Below, piece by piece: positions 7,610 to 18,668 of a DNA stretch of 64,000 nucleotides. The stretch is taken from assembly GCF_001011115.1 (NCBI RefSeq), contig NZ_CP008874.1, positions 682,001 through 746,000 on the forward strand, in the 5' to 3' direction. Under the pieces are notes generated by a model. It was given only the letters and a program-made list of their open reading frames with translations. It had not been told where the DNA came from and did not search any database. The translations under genes were made by a program, and so were the position numbers. Each line of letters opens with the position of its first letter. Position 1 is the stretch's first letter. This DNA comes from Halanaeroarchaeum sulfurireducens (GTDB lineage Archaea > Halobacteriota > Halobacteria > Halobacteriales > Halobacteriaceae).

Positions 7610-8656
7610 TCACTCGAAATCCGCGTTCAGACAGTACGTCCCCGGCTCGTCGCGACACTCACATTTCCGGAGCTGGTAGTGGTGTGGGTCGAAGCCGGCC
7701 ACGAACGGTTCGACCAGATCTGCCATGATGCCCGCGAGACGCGGTTCGCCGTGCGGGACCGGCACCCGATAGAACTCCAGGCCGGCCGCCTCGGCCTCCG
7801 CGGCCAGTTCCAGGTCGAGCTCCGAGAGCGTCTCGGACTGTTCGTGGAGGAAACTCGCCGGCTCGACGACCACCCGGTCGGCGTCGACCGATTCGATGGC
7901 CGTCTCGATATCGGGTTCTGTCCACGAGACGTCCCGATTTTCGTGGTTCTGAAACCCGAGCGTGTACTCGTCGACACCGAGCAGCGCCGCAATCGTTTCG
8001 GTGTACTCCTCGACGTATTGGTCGTAGCGGCTTCCCTCCTCGAGGTAGGATAGCGCGGTCCCGTGAGCCGAAAAGACGAGTTCCGTGTCGGGGGCCTGGA
8101 GGTCCAGGCCGGCCTCCGACACGAACGACTGGACGTTCTCGGCGCGCATGCGTGGATAGGTCGGGTGGCGGTGCCACCCCGTGACCGCGTGCCACTCCAC
8201 CTCCCGATCGCGTTCGTCGACCGCGGCCTCGAGGTCGTCGACGGCGAAGACGTTCGTCGAGGGGCCGCTGAGCGGATAGACGGGCAGGCCGATGACGTGG
8301 CCGACGCCGTCGTCGAAGGCGGTCGCGACGGCATCCCCGATGAGCGGTTCGACGTACTGATAGCCGAGGTAGGTCCTCGCGTCGAATCCGCGTCTTTCGA
8401 GTTCCGACTGAAGTCGCTCGGCCTGTGCGGCGGCCTGTTCTTTGAGCGGCGATCCACCAATCTCCTCGTACTCCTCGAGGAGTGCCGGCGCGCGCCGCTC
8501 GGCCAGCGTCCGGGCGCGCTCGCGAGCCGCCGACTCGCTGTCGTAGCGCTCGAGGTCAGCGTTGTCGAAGAAGATTCGTTCGAGATATTCCGTCACGGCC
8601 TCTCGGTCCGGTCCCGCGGGTTCGCCGAAATTCAACAGGACGACGCCGACGTTCAT
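7610..8656 (-). CDS. hemH: Ferrochelatase family protein
   Basis: 348 residues, inserting Fe(II) into a porphyrin. MNVGVVLLNFGEP is the canonical start, and a TATA-like CCTATACG lies about 29 nt upstream, so the ATG at 8656 is chosen over a longer frame. Catalytic landmarks: VFSAHGTALSYLEEGSRYDQYVEEY (metal-site His) and PASFLHEQSETLSELD. All three cysteines of the protein lie in the last ~20 residues (KCECRDEPGTYC), a possible iron-sulfur or metal-binding tail. Substrate (protoporphyrin or coproporphyrin) cannot be told from sequence. Convergent with hemE; no hemG, hemY or hemQ is visible nearby. Confidence 0.9.
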   Translation of the reverse strand: MNVGVVLLNFGEPAGPDREAVTEYLERIFFDNADLERYDSESAARERARTLAERRAPALLEEYEEIGGSPLKEQAAAQAERLQSELERRGFDARTYLGYQYVEPLIGDAVATAFDDGVGHVIGLPVYPLSGPSTNVFAVDDLEAAVDERDREVEWHAVTGWHRHPTYPRMRAENVQSFVSEAGLDLQAPDTELVFSAHGTALSYLEEGSRYDQYVEEYTETIAALLGVDEYTLGFQNHENRDVSWTEPDIETAIESVDADRVVVEPASFLHEQSETLSELDLELAAEAEAAGLEFYRVPVPHGEPRLAGIMADLVEPFVAGFDPHHYQLRKCECRDEPGTYCLNADFE

Positions 8657-8783
8657 GGCCCAGACGTCGGGTGCGACGGGCGTATAGGCTTCGGTGTGGG
8701 CGATTCGCGTGGCACTCAAGCCCTCGCTCACTGCGTTCGCTCGCCCGTGGAGATTCCGCCAGGGACGTTCGATGGCCGACAGT

Positions 8784-10394
<1,611 letters not shown>

Positions 10395-10560
10395 ACTGGT
10401 ACCACCGTATGCGAGGGAGAAAGTAATTGTGGTTGTGTTCGCGTCGGTATCCACGAACGCGGATCGAATCGGTGGAAATGGGTGCGAAATGCCCTAAAGA
10501 TATGCACGCCTGTGGGTGAATACCGACACGCTTTTGCGGTAACCGCCGTCTTTGCGGAGT

Positions 10561-11943
10561 ATGCACTCCGATCGACGGCCGCTGGACGCGGTCTCGCCAC
10601 TCGACGGCCGGTACGCGGGTCGAACGGCCCCGCTGTCGTCCTACGCGAGCGAGGCGGCGCTCATGCGGGCGCGCGTCCGTGTTGAAGTGGAGTACCTCAT
10701 CGCCCTCGCCGATCTCGATGCGATCCCGCTCTCCTTCGACCCCGGGGAGCGTGATGCCCTTCGCGAATCCTACGAGAGCTTCGACGGGGAGGACGCCGAT
10801 CTCGTCAAACGCATCGAGACCCAGGGCGCCCGCGGCTACGCGGCGACCAACCACGACGTAAAGGCCGTCGAGTACTTCGTTCGCGAGTACGCGCCCGAAC
10901 GTGTTCATCCCTGGATTCACTTCGGACTGACCAGCGAGGACGTCAACAACCTGGCCTACCGACTGCTCGTCGAGCCGGCAGTTGAGGCGGTCCTCCTGCC
11001 AGAACTCATGGCGATACGAGACGAACTCGTCGGGATGGCCCACGAGCACGCCGACCTGCCGATGCTCGCGCGCACGCACGGCCAGCCCGCGACGCCAACG
11101 ACGTTCGGCAAGGAGATGGCCGTCTACGCGTCCCGACTCGGACGCGCCATCGGACGAATCGAGGCGGCCCTCGACGATCTTCAGGGCAAGCTCGGCGGCG
11201 CGAGCGGAACGCTCGCCGCCCACGACGTGGCCTATCCCGCGGTCGACTGGCGGGCGTTTGCACGCGAGTTCGTCGCCTCGCTGGGGCTCGATCACGTCGA
11301 ACCGACGACCCAGGTCAACCCCAGCGACGACCTCGCGACGGTGTTCGACGCGCTCCGTGGCGCGAACGCCATCCTTCTCGACCTCGACCGCGACGTCTGG
11401 CGATACGTCAGCGACCGCTATCTCGGCCAGGAAGCTGCCGACGGCGAGACCGGCTCGTCCACGATGCCCCACAAGGTCAACCCCATCGACTTCGAGAACA
11501 GTGAGGGCAACCTATCCAAGGCCAACAGCGACCTGGCGTTCCTCGGCGAGTACCTTACCACCTCCCGCCTCCAGCGCGATCTCTCCGACTCGACGGTGAA
11601 ACGCAACGTGGGTGCCGCCTTCGCGTACTGTCTGCTCGGCTATACGAAACTCGGGGACGGTCTGGAGACCGTCGTTCCGAACGAGGAGGTCATGCGCCAG
11701 GAGTTGGCGGAGACTCCCGAGGTCATCGGCGAGGCGGTCCAGACAATCCTGCGCCGCGAGGGTAAATCCGATGCCTACGAGCAGGTAAAAGCGCTCACAC
11801 GGGGACAGCGCGTCGATCTCGAGGACTTCCGCGAGCTCTTCGAGGACCTGGACGTTTCCGAGGCGGTGCGAGAAGAACTGCGGGCATTGACCCCCGCGAC
11901 GTACACCGGCGTCGCCGCCGACCTGGCTCGCGACGTGGAGTAA
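10561..11943 (+). CDS. purB: Adenylosuccinate lyase
   Basis: 460 residues, fumarase/aspartase superfamily. It cleaves SAICAR to AICAR and adenylosuccinate to AMP. The superfamily signature GSSTMPHKVNPIDFEN is present at about residue 300, and NHDVKAVEYFVREY and ARTHGQPATPTTFGKEMAVY are the other conserved boxes. The ATG at 10561 (MHSDRRPLDAVSPLDGRY) is the usual start. The divergent arrangement with purNH across 166 nt suggests joint control of two successive inosinate-pathway steps: PurB makes the AICAR used by PurNH. Confidence 0.95.
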   Translation: MHSDRRPLDAVSPLDGRYAGRTAPLSSYASEAALMRARVRVEVEYLIALADLDAIPLSFDPGERDALRESYESFDGEDADLVKRIETQGARGYAATNHDVKAVEYFVREYAPERVHPWIHFGLTSEDVNNLAYRLLVEPAVEAVLLPELMAIRDELVGMAHEHADLPMLARTHGQPATPTTFGKEMAVYASRLGRAIGRIEAALDDLQGKLGGASGTLAAHDVAYPAVDWRAFAREFVASLGLDHVEPTTQVNPSDDLATVFDALRGANAILLDLDRDVWRYVSDRYLGQEAADGETGSSTMPHKVNPIDFENSEGNLSKANSDLAFLGEYLTTSRLQRDLSDSTVKRNVGAAFAYCLLGYTKLGDGLETVVPNEEVMRQELAETPEVIGEAVQTILRREGKSDAYEQVKALTRGQRVDLEDFRELFEDLDVSEAVREELRALTPATYTGVAADLARDVE

Positions 11944-11949
11944 CTCCGC

Positions 11950-13020
11950 TCAGGCGTCGAACAGCGTGGTGAGCGCGTCTCCGAGCACGTCGCCCGCCCG
12001 TTCGACGTCCGGGATGTCGACGTATTCTCGTTCGGCGTGTGCGACCGGCCCGTCGTCGTCCTGGAGGTGGCCCGGACCGAACACGACCGTGGGGGCGTCC
12101 GCCGCGAAGTACGAGGCCTCCGTCGCCGCGCCGAAGGCCCGGACCGCACCACCGCTCGCCTCGTGAAGGGCGGTCACGACCGGGTTGTCGCGGTCGGTCT
12201 CGAAGGCCTCGAGAAATGGCGTCTCTCGCTCCTCTGGTTCGACGGTGACCGAGACCGGGTCCGGTACGTGATCGCGAAGGTGCCGACCGAGCAGGTCGAA
12301 CAGCCGGTCGGCGGACTCGGGCGGGACGCTTCGCCGGTCGAACGTGATCGTCACGTTCGATGGAATGCGATTGGATGTCTCACCACCCTCGATCAGCGTG
12401 GGCGTGAGTGTCGGCGGACCGAGCCGCGGGTGTGGTGCGGGGCCGAATTCTGCGTCGAAGGAATCCATCGCCGCGATGACCTGGGCGGCTGCGGAGATCG
12501 CGTTGACGCCCGCGTCGGGTTCGGCCGCGTGGGCGCCGGTCCCGCCGACGGTCACCGTGCCCTGGAACCGACCGCGCGCGGCGACGCAGACGTCGAGGTC
12601 GGTGGGTTCTCCGACCACGTAGGCGTCCGCGTCGAGGTCGAGGTGGGCCGCACCGGTCGATGCGGTCTCCTCGTCCGGGGTGATCGCGAGCGTGAGCCGT
12701 CCCGTCTCCGGCGTCGTCGTGACGAAGGCAGCGAGCATGGCTGCCAGGGGGCCTTTGGCGTCGCAGGACCCGCGCCCCCGAATCACGTCGCCGTCGCGCT
12801 CGAAGGGGACGTGTGGCGGAACCGTGTCGATGTGGGTGTTCAGGACCACGTGGGGCGATCCCGATCCCACAGACGTGAGGACGTTGCCGGCCTCGTCGAC
12901 CGTCGGATCGAATCCCTCCTCGTCGAGCGTCGAGACGAGTAGCTCCCGCATTGCATCGACCCCGTCGTGAGAGGGGGTCTTTACCGCCCGCTCCAGGAAC
13001 GTGATGGGGTCGACGCTCAT
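11950..13020 (-). CDS. dapE: Succinyl-diaminopimelate desuccinylase (M20 family)
   Basis: 356-residue zinc amidase, last gene of the lysine operon. Metal-site motifs: VVLNTHIDTVPPH (His, Asp), RGRGSCDAKGPLAAM (bridging Asp), DEETASTG (catalytic and metal Glu), and GEPTDLDVC. The dimerisation domain lies near residues 160-270, and the closing His is in DDDGPVAHAEREYVD. Its ATG overlaps the dapF stop by 4 nt. Peptidases of this family include ArgE, DapE and LysK; DapE is chosen because dapD, which makes the succinylated intermediate, is in the same operon. Ends 7 nt from the convergent purB. Confidence 0.9.
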   Translation of the reverse strand: MSVDPITFLERAVKTPSHDGVDAMRELLVSTLDEEGFDPTVDEAGNVLTSVGSGSPHVVLNTHIDTVPPHVPFERDGDVIRGRGSCDAKGPLAAMLAAFVTTTPETGRLTLAITPDEETASTGAAHLDLDADAYVVGEPTDLDVCVAARGRFQGTVTVGGTGAHAAEPDAGVNAISAAAQVIAAMDSFDAEFGPAPHPRLGPPTLTPTLIEGGETSNRIPSNVTITFDRRSVPPESADRLFDLLGRHLRDHVPDPVSVTVEPEERETPFLEAFETDRDNPVVTALHEASGGAVRAFGAATEASYFAADAPTVVFGPGHLQDDDGPVAHAEREYVDIPDVERAGDVLGDALTTLFDA

Positions 13021-13853
13021 CGCGTCTCACCCACCTGGGTTCCCGGGTCCCGCGGCGCGGTGTCTGAGAACTCGAAGGCGGTTGGCCCGCGGAGGGTGGC
13101 CGTCCAGTCCTCACGAACGGTGACGGTGAGGTCGCCCCCCGGCGGACTGACGACTGTCGATTCCCCGGGAACGATCGTTCCCAGCCGTGTCGCGACGGCC
13201 GCGACTGCTACCGCGCCCGTGCCACAGGACTGAGTCTCGCCCTCGATACCCCGTTCGAACGTGCGCTGGTCGAATCCCCGTTCGGACTGGGACGCGAAGG
13301 TGGCGTTCGCCCCCTCCGGAAAGACGTCGGCGTGTCGGATCGGCGGCGCGTCCGTCGCCACGTCGACGTCCTCGACGTCCTCGACGAAGGCCACCGCGTG
13401 GGGGACGCCGGTATCGACGGCGGTTATCGGATACCCCGCCAGCTCCGTCTCGATCATCGGTTCGTCGGCGTCGACCGGCACGTCGTCGGGATCGAACGAC
13501 AGCGACCCCATCTCAACCGTGACGCTCCAGTCCTCGTGGATTCGGGTGTGCCGGGGGCCGGCGCCCGTTTCTAGCCGGATCTCGTCAGCGCCGGTCCGCT
13601 CCGAGCCCCACCGGGCAGCCACCCTGGCCCCGTTCCCGCACATCGCGGCGGTGCTCCCGTCGGGCTGGAACAGCGCCATCTCGACCACGGGGGGATCGCC
13701 CTCGTCGAGATCGAGAAAGAGGACGCCGTCGGCGTCGAGATCCGCACACAGGGCGATCGCGAACGCGGCGCGGTCCGACACAGCCTCGTCGGCCTCCACG
13801 ACCGCGAAGTCGTTTCCCGTTCCGTGGTACTTCAGGAAAGGGACCTCGCTCAT
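13017..13853 (-). CDS. dapF: Diaminopimelate epimerase
   Basis: 278 residues; converts LL- to meso-diaminopimelate without cofactor, using two cysteines as acid and base. Both are visible: FQPDGSTAAMCGNGARVAAR (about residue 72) and GETQSCGTGAVAVAA (about 212). The N-terminus MSEVPFLKYHGTGNDF is canonical. Overlaps lysA upstream and dapE downstream by 4 nt each. Since haloarchaea lack murein, its product serves lysine synthesis alone, through LysA. Confidence 0.95.
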   Translation of the reverse strand: MSEVPFLKYHGTGNDFAVVEADEAVSDRAAFAIALCADLDADGVLFLDLDEGDPPVVEMALFQPDGSTAAMCGNGARVAARWGSERTGADEIRLETGAGPRHTRIHEDWSVTVEMGSLSFDPDDVPVDADEPMIETELAGYPITAVDTGVPHAVAFVEDVEDVDVATDAPPIRHADVFPEGANATFASQSERGFDQRTFERGIEGETQSCGTGAVAVAAVATRLGTIVPGESTVVSPPGGDLTVTVREDWTATLRGPTAFEFSDTAPRDPGTQVGETR

Positions 13854-15088
13854 GGTTCCTCCATGGCCGTGATATCTTCCGTGGTCTCGCGGCGCCTGAC
13901 GATTCGGTCCTCGCCGTGTTCCAGGGCGACGACGGCCGGCCGGGGGCGAGAGGTATACTGGTTCGCCATCTCGATGCCGTAGGCCCCAGCGTTGCCGATC
14001 GCGAGGCGGTCGCCACGGTCCGGCTCCGGAAGGCGGCGCCCCTCTGCGAGGACGTCGGTGCTTTCACAGACCGGGCCGACCACGGTGACTGCCGTCTCCT
14101 CGCGGTCCGCCGTGTCGGGTTCGAGGGATCGGACGTGGTGGAAGGCGTCATACAGCGCCGGTCGCAGAAGGGTCGTCATTCCGGCGTCGACACCGGCAAA
14201 CGTCCCCTGCTCGCCGGCCGGCTTCACGGTGTTTACGGTCGTGAGCAACACGCCAGCGTCGGCCACGAGGTAGCGGCCCGGTTCGACCACGAGGTCGACG
14301 TCCAGGTGGGCCAGCGCCTCTCGGGTCGCCTCCGCGATCGGGTCGAGGTCGAGAGGCGGCTCCTCGGGCCGATAGGGGACACCGAATCCCCCGCCGACGT
14401 CGACGAACTCGAGGTCGACGGTCGTCCGCTCGGCGACCGATGCGAGCGTCTCGACGACGGCCAGATGGGATTCGCGGTCCTCGTTCGAGAGGCCGCTTCC
14501 GGTGTGCGCGTGAACCCCCACGACGTCGAAGCCGCGATCCGACGCGTCTTCGAGGAGGGCTGGCACGTCCGCGGCCGGGACGCCGAAGGACGCGTCGCCG
14601 CCGGTGGCCACCGATTCGCCATGACCCGCGCCCGTGCCTGGGTGCACTCGGAGACAGAGCCGGCCGTCGTACCCTCGTTCGGCCAGTCGGTCGACGGTGT
14701 CACGCGCGCCGGCGGTGATCGTTAGTTCGGGCCGATCCCGGGCGAGTGCGACAACGGTGTCGAGGTCCGCCGCCGGTGGGTTGACCGCCGTGTAGAGGAC
14801 GTCCTCTCCGGCGAATCCCGCTTCGAGGGCTCGTTCGACCTCGCCAGCCGAGGCGCACTCGACGCCCGCCCCCTCGGTGGCGAGTCGTGAGAGCACCGCG
14901 CGCCCGGCGTTCGCCTTGGCGGCGTAATGGACCGCTGCATTCGGGAACGCCGCCTGCACGCGCTCGAAATTTCGTGCGACCCGATCGAGGTCCAGGACGT
15001 AAAGCGGCGTTCCGTACTCATTCGCGAGGTCGCGCAGTTCGGGTGCGCCCCAGTCGTCGAGTCGGCGGACGGCCGGGTCGCGTGTCAC
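13850..15088 (-). CDS. lysA: Diaminopimelate decarboxylase
   Basis: 412-residue PLP enzyme catalysing the last step to L-lysine. PLP lysine in AAVHYAAKANAGRAVL; phosphate-binding GVHAHTGSGL and DVGGGFGVPY; C-terminal barrel with VEPGRYLVADAGVLL and the catalytic Cys in VVGPVCESTDVLAEGR. The start is GTG at 15088, overlapping the dapD TGA (GTGA), the only non-ATG start in this operon. The downstream stop overlaps the dapF ATG. Confidence 0.95.
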   Translation of the reverse strand: MTRDPAVRRLDDWGAPELRDLANEYGTPLYVLDLDRVARNFERVQAAFPNAAVHYAAKANAGRAVLSRLATEGAGVECASAGEVERALEAGFAGEDVLYTAVNPPAADLDTVVALARDRPELTITAGARDTVDRLAERGYDGRLCLRVHPGTGAGHGESVATGGDASFGVPAADVPALLEDASDRGFDVVGVHAHTGSGLSNEDRESHLAVVETLASVAERTTVDLEFVDVGGGFGVPYRPEEPPLDLDPIAEATREALAHLDVDLVVEPGRYLVADAGVLLTTVNTVKPAGEQGTFAGVDAGMTTLLRPALYDAFHHVRSLEPDTADREETAVTVVGPVCESTDVLAEGRRLPEPDRGDRLAIGNAGAYGIEMANQYTSRPRPAVVALEHGEDRIVRRRETTEDITAMEEP

Positions 15089-15918
15089 GATCGAAGGACC
15101 TCTTCTCGCTGTGCGTTCTCGAGCGTGCTCGCCTCGAGATCGGTCGCGACGACTGCCGGCTTGTACGCGCCCCCCTCGAAGAGGTCGTGCTCGCCCATGC
15201 TCGACTCCACGAACCGGGTGAACGCCCGGCGCTCAGGCGGAAGATGGCCGTAGATCACTTCCTCCTCGACGAGGTCGTAGATGGGGATGCGCGGCGTGAG
15301 CAGGGTGTTCTCGCCCACGATGCTGTTCTCGCCGACGACGAAGCCCGAGGTCACCCGTACCCCGGCCCCCAGCGCGACGCCGTCCTCGATGACGACCGGT
15401 GCGTTCTCGATGGGCTCGAGGACTCCCCCCAGAACGAGGTTCGCACCCAGCTTGACGTCCGAACCGATCTGCGCGGCCGACCCGATGGTGTCCGAGGAGT
15501 CGACGAGGGTCCCGTCGCCGACGTAGGCGCCGATGTTCACGAAACTCGGGCTCATCAGGATGGCGTCCTCGCCGATGTAGGCGCCCCGGCGGACGACCGT
15601 TCCGTCGGGCGTGTTGCGCGTCCCCTTCGCGAGGAGGTCGTCGTTCTCCCGGAGCGGGAGGACGTCGTGATAGGTGACGTCGCCGTATCGCCGGGGTTGG
15701 ATGTCCCGTAGCGCGAAGTTGAGGAGAATTCCTTCCTTGACCCAGGAAATCGCCTCCCACGTGCCGTCTCGCTTTTCTGCGGCCCGGACCTCCCCGCGTT
15801 CCAGTGCCTCCAGGAACGCGTCGAGGGTGTCGCGTTCGTCCGACCCGGCCGAGTCGGCGTCGAGGTCGTCGTTCTCGTAGCGGCGGTGCAGTTCGTGAAT
15901 GTCTGATTCGAGTGTCAT
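15085..15918 (-). CDS. dapD: Tetrahydrodipicolinate N-succinyltransferase
   Basis: 277 residues; transfers succinyl from succinyl-CoA to tetrahydrodipicolinate. The second half is a left-handed beta-helix of hexapeptide repeats (for example GAYIGEDAILMSPSFVNIGA, then VGDGTLVDSSDTIGSAAQ). The ATG at 15918 (MTLESDIHEL) overlaps the dapB stop by 4 nt, which favours it over a longer in-frame start. Its presence defines the succinylase branch of the DAP pathway. The next enzyme, a succinyl-DAP aminotransferase, is not in the operon. Confidence 0.93.
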   Translation of the reverse strand: MTLESDIHELHRRYENDDLDADSAGSDERDTLDAFLEALERGEVRAAEKRDGTWEAISWVKEGILLNFALRDIQPRRYGDVTYHDVLPLRENDDLLAKGTRNTPDGTVVRRGAYIGEDAILMSPSFVNIGAYVGDGTLVDSSDTIGSAAQIGSDVKLGANLVLGGVLEPIENAPVVIEDGVALGAGVRVTSGFVVGENSIVGENTLLTPRIPIYDLVEEEVIYGHLPPERRAFTRFVESSMGEHDLFEGGAYKPAVVATDLEASTLENAQREEVLRS

Positions 15919-16682
15919 GTGAGTTCGTCTGCGATGTCCGAAAAGCGGTAGTAGTTCGGTTCCTGCTCTGTGAGCCACGCGGCCGCGTCCACGGCGCCTG
16001 CGGCGAAGACCGCACGCGATCCCGCGCGGTGGGAAAGCGAGACGGTCTCGCGGTTGCCCGCCAGGAGGACCTCGTGTTCGCCGGTCACGTCGCCGGCGCG
16101 ACGGGCGTGAACGCCGATCTCGTCGTCACTACGAGGGGCCTCCCCCTCTCGGCCGTGCACGCGAGTCGCCTCGGTGCCACGCGCCGCGTCGATCCGGTCG
16201 AGGATCACGTTCGCGGTCCCACTTGGGGCGTCGCGCTTGCCGTTGTGGTGGGTCTCGGTGAGTTCCACGTCGTACTTCGGGAGTGACGCGACTGCCGTCT
16301 CGACGGCCGAGATGAGCGCCTGGACGCCCCGAGCGAAATTCGCCCCCACGAGGACCGGGGTTCGTTCGCCCGCCGATTCGAGGGCTTGGATTTCCTCGTC
16401 GGCAAATCCCGTCGTCCCGACGACGATGGGGACGCCCGCATCTGCGGCTGCCTCCGCGTATCCGACGCTCGCAGCCGGAGCGGAGAAGTCCACGACGACG
16501 TCGACGTCGTGGGCCGCGAGCAGGTCACCAAACCCGTCGGCGGATTCGATGGATTGGTCTGCCGGTCCGTTCGCCGGCCCGCTCCGGGAGACCGCGAAGG
16601 CGACCGCGACATTCCGGTCGTCGAGCACGTCGAGGACGGTCCGGCCCATGCGTCCCGTGGCGCCGGTGACGCCGACGTTCAT
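15915..16682 (-). CDS. dapB: 4-hydroxy-tetrahydrodipicolinate reductase
   Basis: 255 residues. NAD(P)H-binding GVTGATGRMGRTV at the N-terminus; VVDFSAPAA and VPIVVGTTGFADEE follow; the catalytic block is VELTETHHNGKRDAPSGTA with the His and Lys of the family. The ATG at 16682 overlaps the dapA stop by 4 nt, so the long N-terminal extension of the open frame is discarded. Acts directly after DapA. Confidence 0.95.
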   Translation of the reverse strand: MNVGVTGATGRMGRTVLDVLDDRNVAVAFAVSRSGPANGPADQSIESADGFGDLLAAHDVDVVVDFSAPAASVGYAEAAADAGVPIVVGTTGFADEEIQALESAGERTPVLVGANFARGVQALISAVETAVASLPKYDVELTETHHNGKRDAPSGTANVILDRIDAARGTEATRVHGREGEAPRSDDEIGVHARRAGDVTGEHEVLLAGNRETVSLSHRAGSRAVFAAGAVDAAAWLTEQEPNYYRFSDIADELT

Positions 16683-17581
16683 GCAGTGGGTGCCCCCTCC
16701 TCCAGTTCGGCGAGGATCGCCTCGAGCTCCGGTCGGTGTTCGTCGCTCAGTCGGGTCATGGGTAATCGGAGGTCGGCGGGGCCGTAACCGCGAATCTCCA
16801 TCGCTTCCTTCACGGGGATCGGGTTGGTTTCGACGAACAGTGCCCGGAACAGCGGACCGAGTTCCTGGTGAATCGCTCGCGCCTCCTCGAACCGTCCCTC
16901 GAGTGCCGCCCACGTCATACGGGAGACGCGTTCGGGCTCGACGTTTGCCGCCACGCTGATGACGCCGGTGCCGCCCGCGGCGATGACGGGGAGGGTCATG
17001 CCGTCGTCGCCCGAGAGCACGGAGAACTGTTCGTCCGCTGTCCGCTCGACGACCTCGCTGATGCGATTTGGGTCACCGCTCGCGGCCTTGTACCCGACGA
17101 TGTTCTCGTGGGCAGCGAGATTCGCCGCCGTCTCGACGGCGATATTGCGCCCGGTTCGCGAGGGGACGTTGTAGATGATCTGTGGAATGTCGACTTCGTC
17201 GGCGACGCGCCGGTAGTGAGCCTCCATGCCCTCGGGTTCGGGCTTGTTGTAATACGGGGAAATGAGCAACAGGGCATCCGCGCCGGCCTCCGCCGAGCGT
17301 CGAGAGAGCGAGACCGCTTCGTGCGTCGAGTTCGAACCGGACCCGGCGATGACCGGGACTGAGTCGCGCGCCTCTACGACAGTCTCCACGACCTCGATGT
17401 GTTCGTCGTGGGTCACCGTCGCGCTCTCGCCCGTGGAACCGACGGGAACGAGGCCGTCGACGCCGGCGTCTTCGAGGCGCCTGACGTCTGCTGCGAGCTG
17501 GTCGTGGTCGATGCGTCCGTCGTCGTCGAACGGCGTCGTCATCGCGGGGTAGACGCCGGTCGTGAGATCGTCTGGTGTCAT
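16679..17581 (-). CDS. dapA: 4-hydroxy-tetrahydrodipicolinate synthase
   Basis: 300 residues, class I aldolase condensing pyruvate with aspartate semialdehyde; first gene of the lysine operon. GVYPAMTTPFDDDGRID starts the barrel; VGSTGESATVTHDEH is the GTTGE-type carboxylate site; the tyrosine region is ISPYYNKPEPEGM; the Schiff-base lysine is in NIVGYKAASGD. Two ATGs are possible (17617 and 17581); the inner one gives the normal family length and N-terminus. The 294 nt upstream separate it from the divergent phosphoesterase gene; TATA-like stretches near 17754-17790 suggest a leader of over 150 nt if used. Confidence 0.93.
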   Translation of the reverse strand: MTPDDLTTGVYPAMTTPFDDDGRIDHDQLAADVRRLEDAGVDGLVPVGSTGESATVTHDEHIEVVETVVEARDSVPVIAGSGSNSTHEAVSLSRRSAEAGADALLLISPYYNKPEPEGMEAHYRRVADEVDIPQIIYNVPSRTGRNIAVETAANLAAHENIVGYKAASGDPNRISEVVERTADEQFSVLSGDDGMTLPVIAAGGTGVISVAANVEPERVSRMTWAALEGRFEEARAIHQELGPLFRALFVETNPIPVKEAMEIRGYGPADLRLPMTRLSDEHRPELEAILAELEEGAPTA

Positions 17582-17875
17582 GTCGGTGGTATGTGTCGGT
17601 TTGGTCGATTGGGTCATTCGAATGGGAACGGTCGACGAAACGCCCGAAACGGAGACGCCACTTCCGCAACGAGCATTTCAGTCGCGTTTGCCACGTTTGC
17701 CGGAGAAAACGACGCCGCTCCCGGGGATCCGTGGGCGACGGGCGGGAGCCACGTGCATATACCAAGGCTCTCCCTCTATCCATTTATGCCTTGTGCCGTT
17801 CACAAAGGATGCCGAAGTCACCGACGGCGGTGGTTTCACCGGGTTTTTTCTCTATTCGCTCCCGAGTGACACGCG

Positions 17876-18517
17876 ATGCTCGTCCTGGGAGACGCACACG
17901 CGAACGATCCGGACCGCCGCCGAGCGCTGTTCGCGGCGTTTCGGGACGCTGGGGAAGACGTGGCACTCCAGGCCGGCGACCTCTTCTACTACGATCTGCC
18001 GGTGGAAACGTATTTTATTGCCGGTAATAACGAGGATTTCGACGTCATCGACGCCCTTCGGCATGGCCGGCTGGAGAGTTCCCAGGTCAAAAACGCCCAT
18101 CTCATCGCGAGCGAGGTGGTCGAGGTCGAGGGGTTGCGGATCGGCGGGCTCTCGGGAAACTTCGCGCCGACGCAGTACCAAAAATCTCGCGAGACACTCT
18201 ACCAACAGCGCCGCCGCCACTTCGTGCGGGACGACGTCGAACGAGCGAAGGAACTGATGGACGTGGACGTGTTCCTCGCCCACGAGGTTCCCCACGGGAC
18301 TCCGGTCACCGAAGAGTACGAGGTGGGCTGTACCGCCGTCGACGAGATTCTCGAGGCGGTCGAACCCGAGCTCTGCCTGGCTGGCCACCACCACCAGCAC
18401 ACCGAGAGCACGTTTGGATCCACGCGTGTCATCACGCTGGCACCTGCGTGGGAGTCCTATTACCTGCTCGATCCGGAGACGCTGGAGATCACCCGTCACG
18501 ATACCCCATCGGCATGA
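17876..18517 (+). CDS. Metallophosphoesterase family protein
   Basis: 213 residues of calcineurin-like phosphoesterase fold. Metal-ligand motifs run in order: LVLGDAHAN (GDxH), LQAGDLFYY (GDxx), FIAGNNEDF (GNxE), FLAHEVPHG (His), and CLAGHHHQHTES (GHxH). All five are intact, so it is likely an active phosphatase or phosphodiesterase. The short length leaves no additional domain. It stands alone, divergent from the lysine operon; substrate unknown. Confidence 0.85.
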   Translation: MLVLGDAHANDPDRRRALFAAFRDAGEDVALQAGDLFYYDLPVETYFIAGNNEDFDVIDALRHGRLESSQVKNAHLIASEVVEVEGLRIGGLSGNFAPTQYQKSRETLYQQRRRHFVRDDVERAKELMDVDVFLAHEVPHGTPVTEEYEVGCTAVDEILEAVEPELCLAGHHHQHTESTFGSTRVITLAPAWESYYLLDPETLEITRHDTPSA

Positions 18518-18668
18518 CTCGAAGCATTCGGGTGCCAGTCGGCGTCTCTTCTGGTGTTCTCGCCGTCGGGACGACGTCTTGGCACACACGGTCGACGACC
18601 CGATTCCGTCCGGAACAGTCGACCGGGCTCTGCCTAGGTACTTAGGTGAGGACGAGCAAATCGTTCGT

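Noticed and set aside
17582-17875. Lysine riboswitch in the dapA leader
   Set aside because: No recognisable five-helix core, and lysine riboswitches are not known from haloarchaea.
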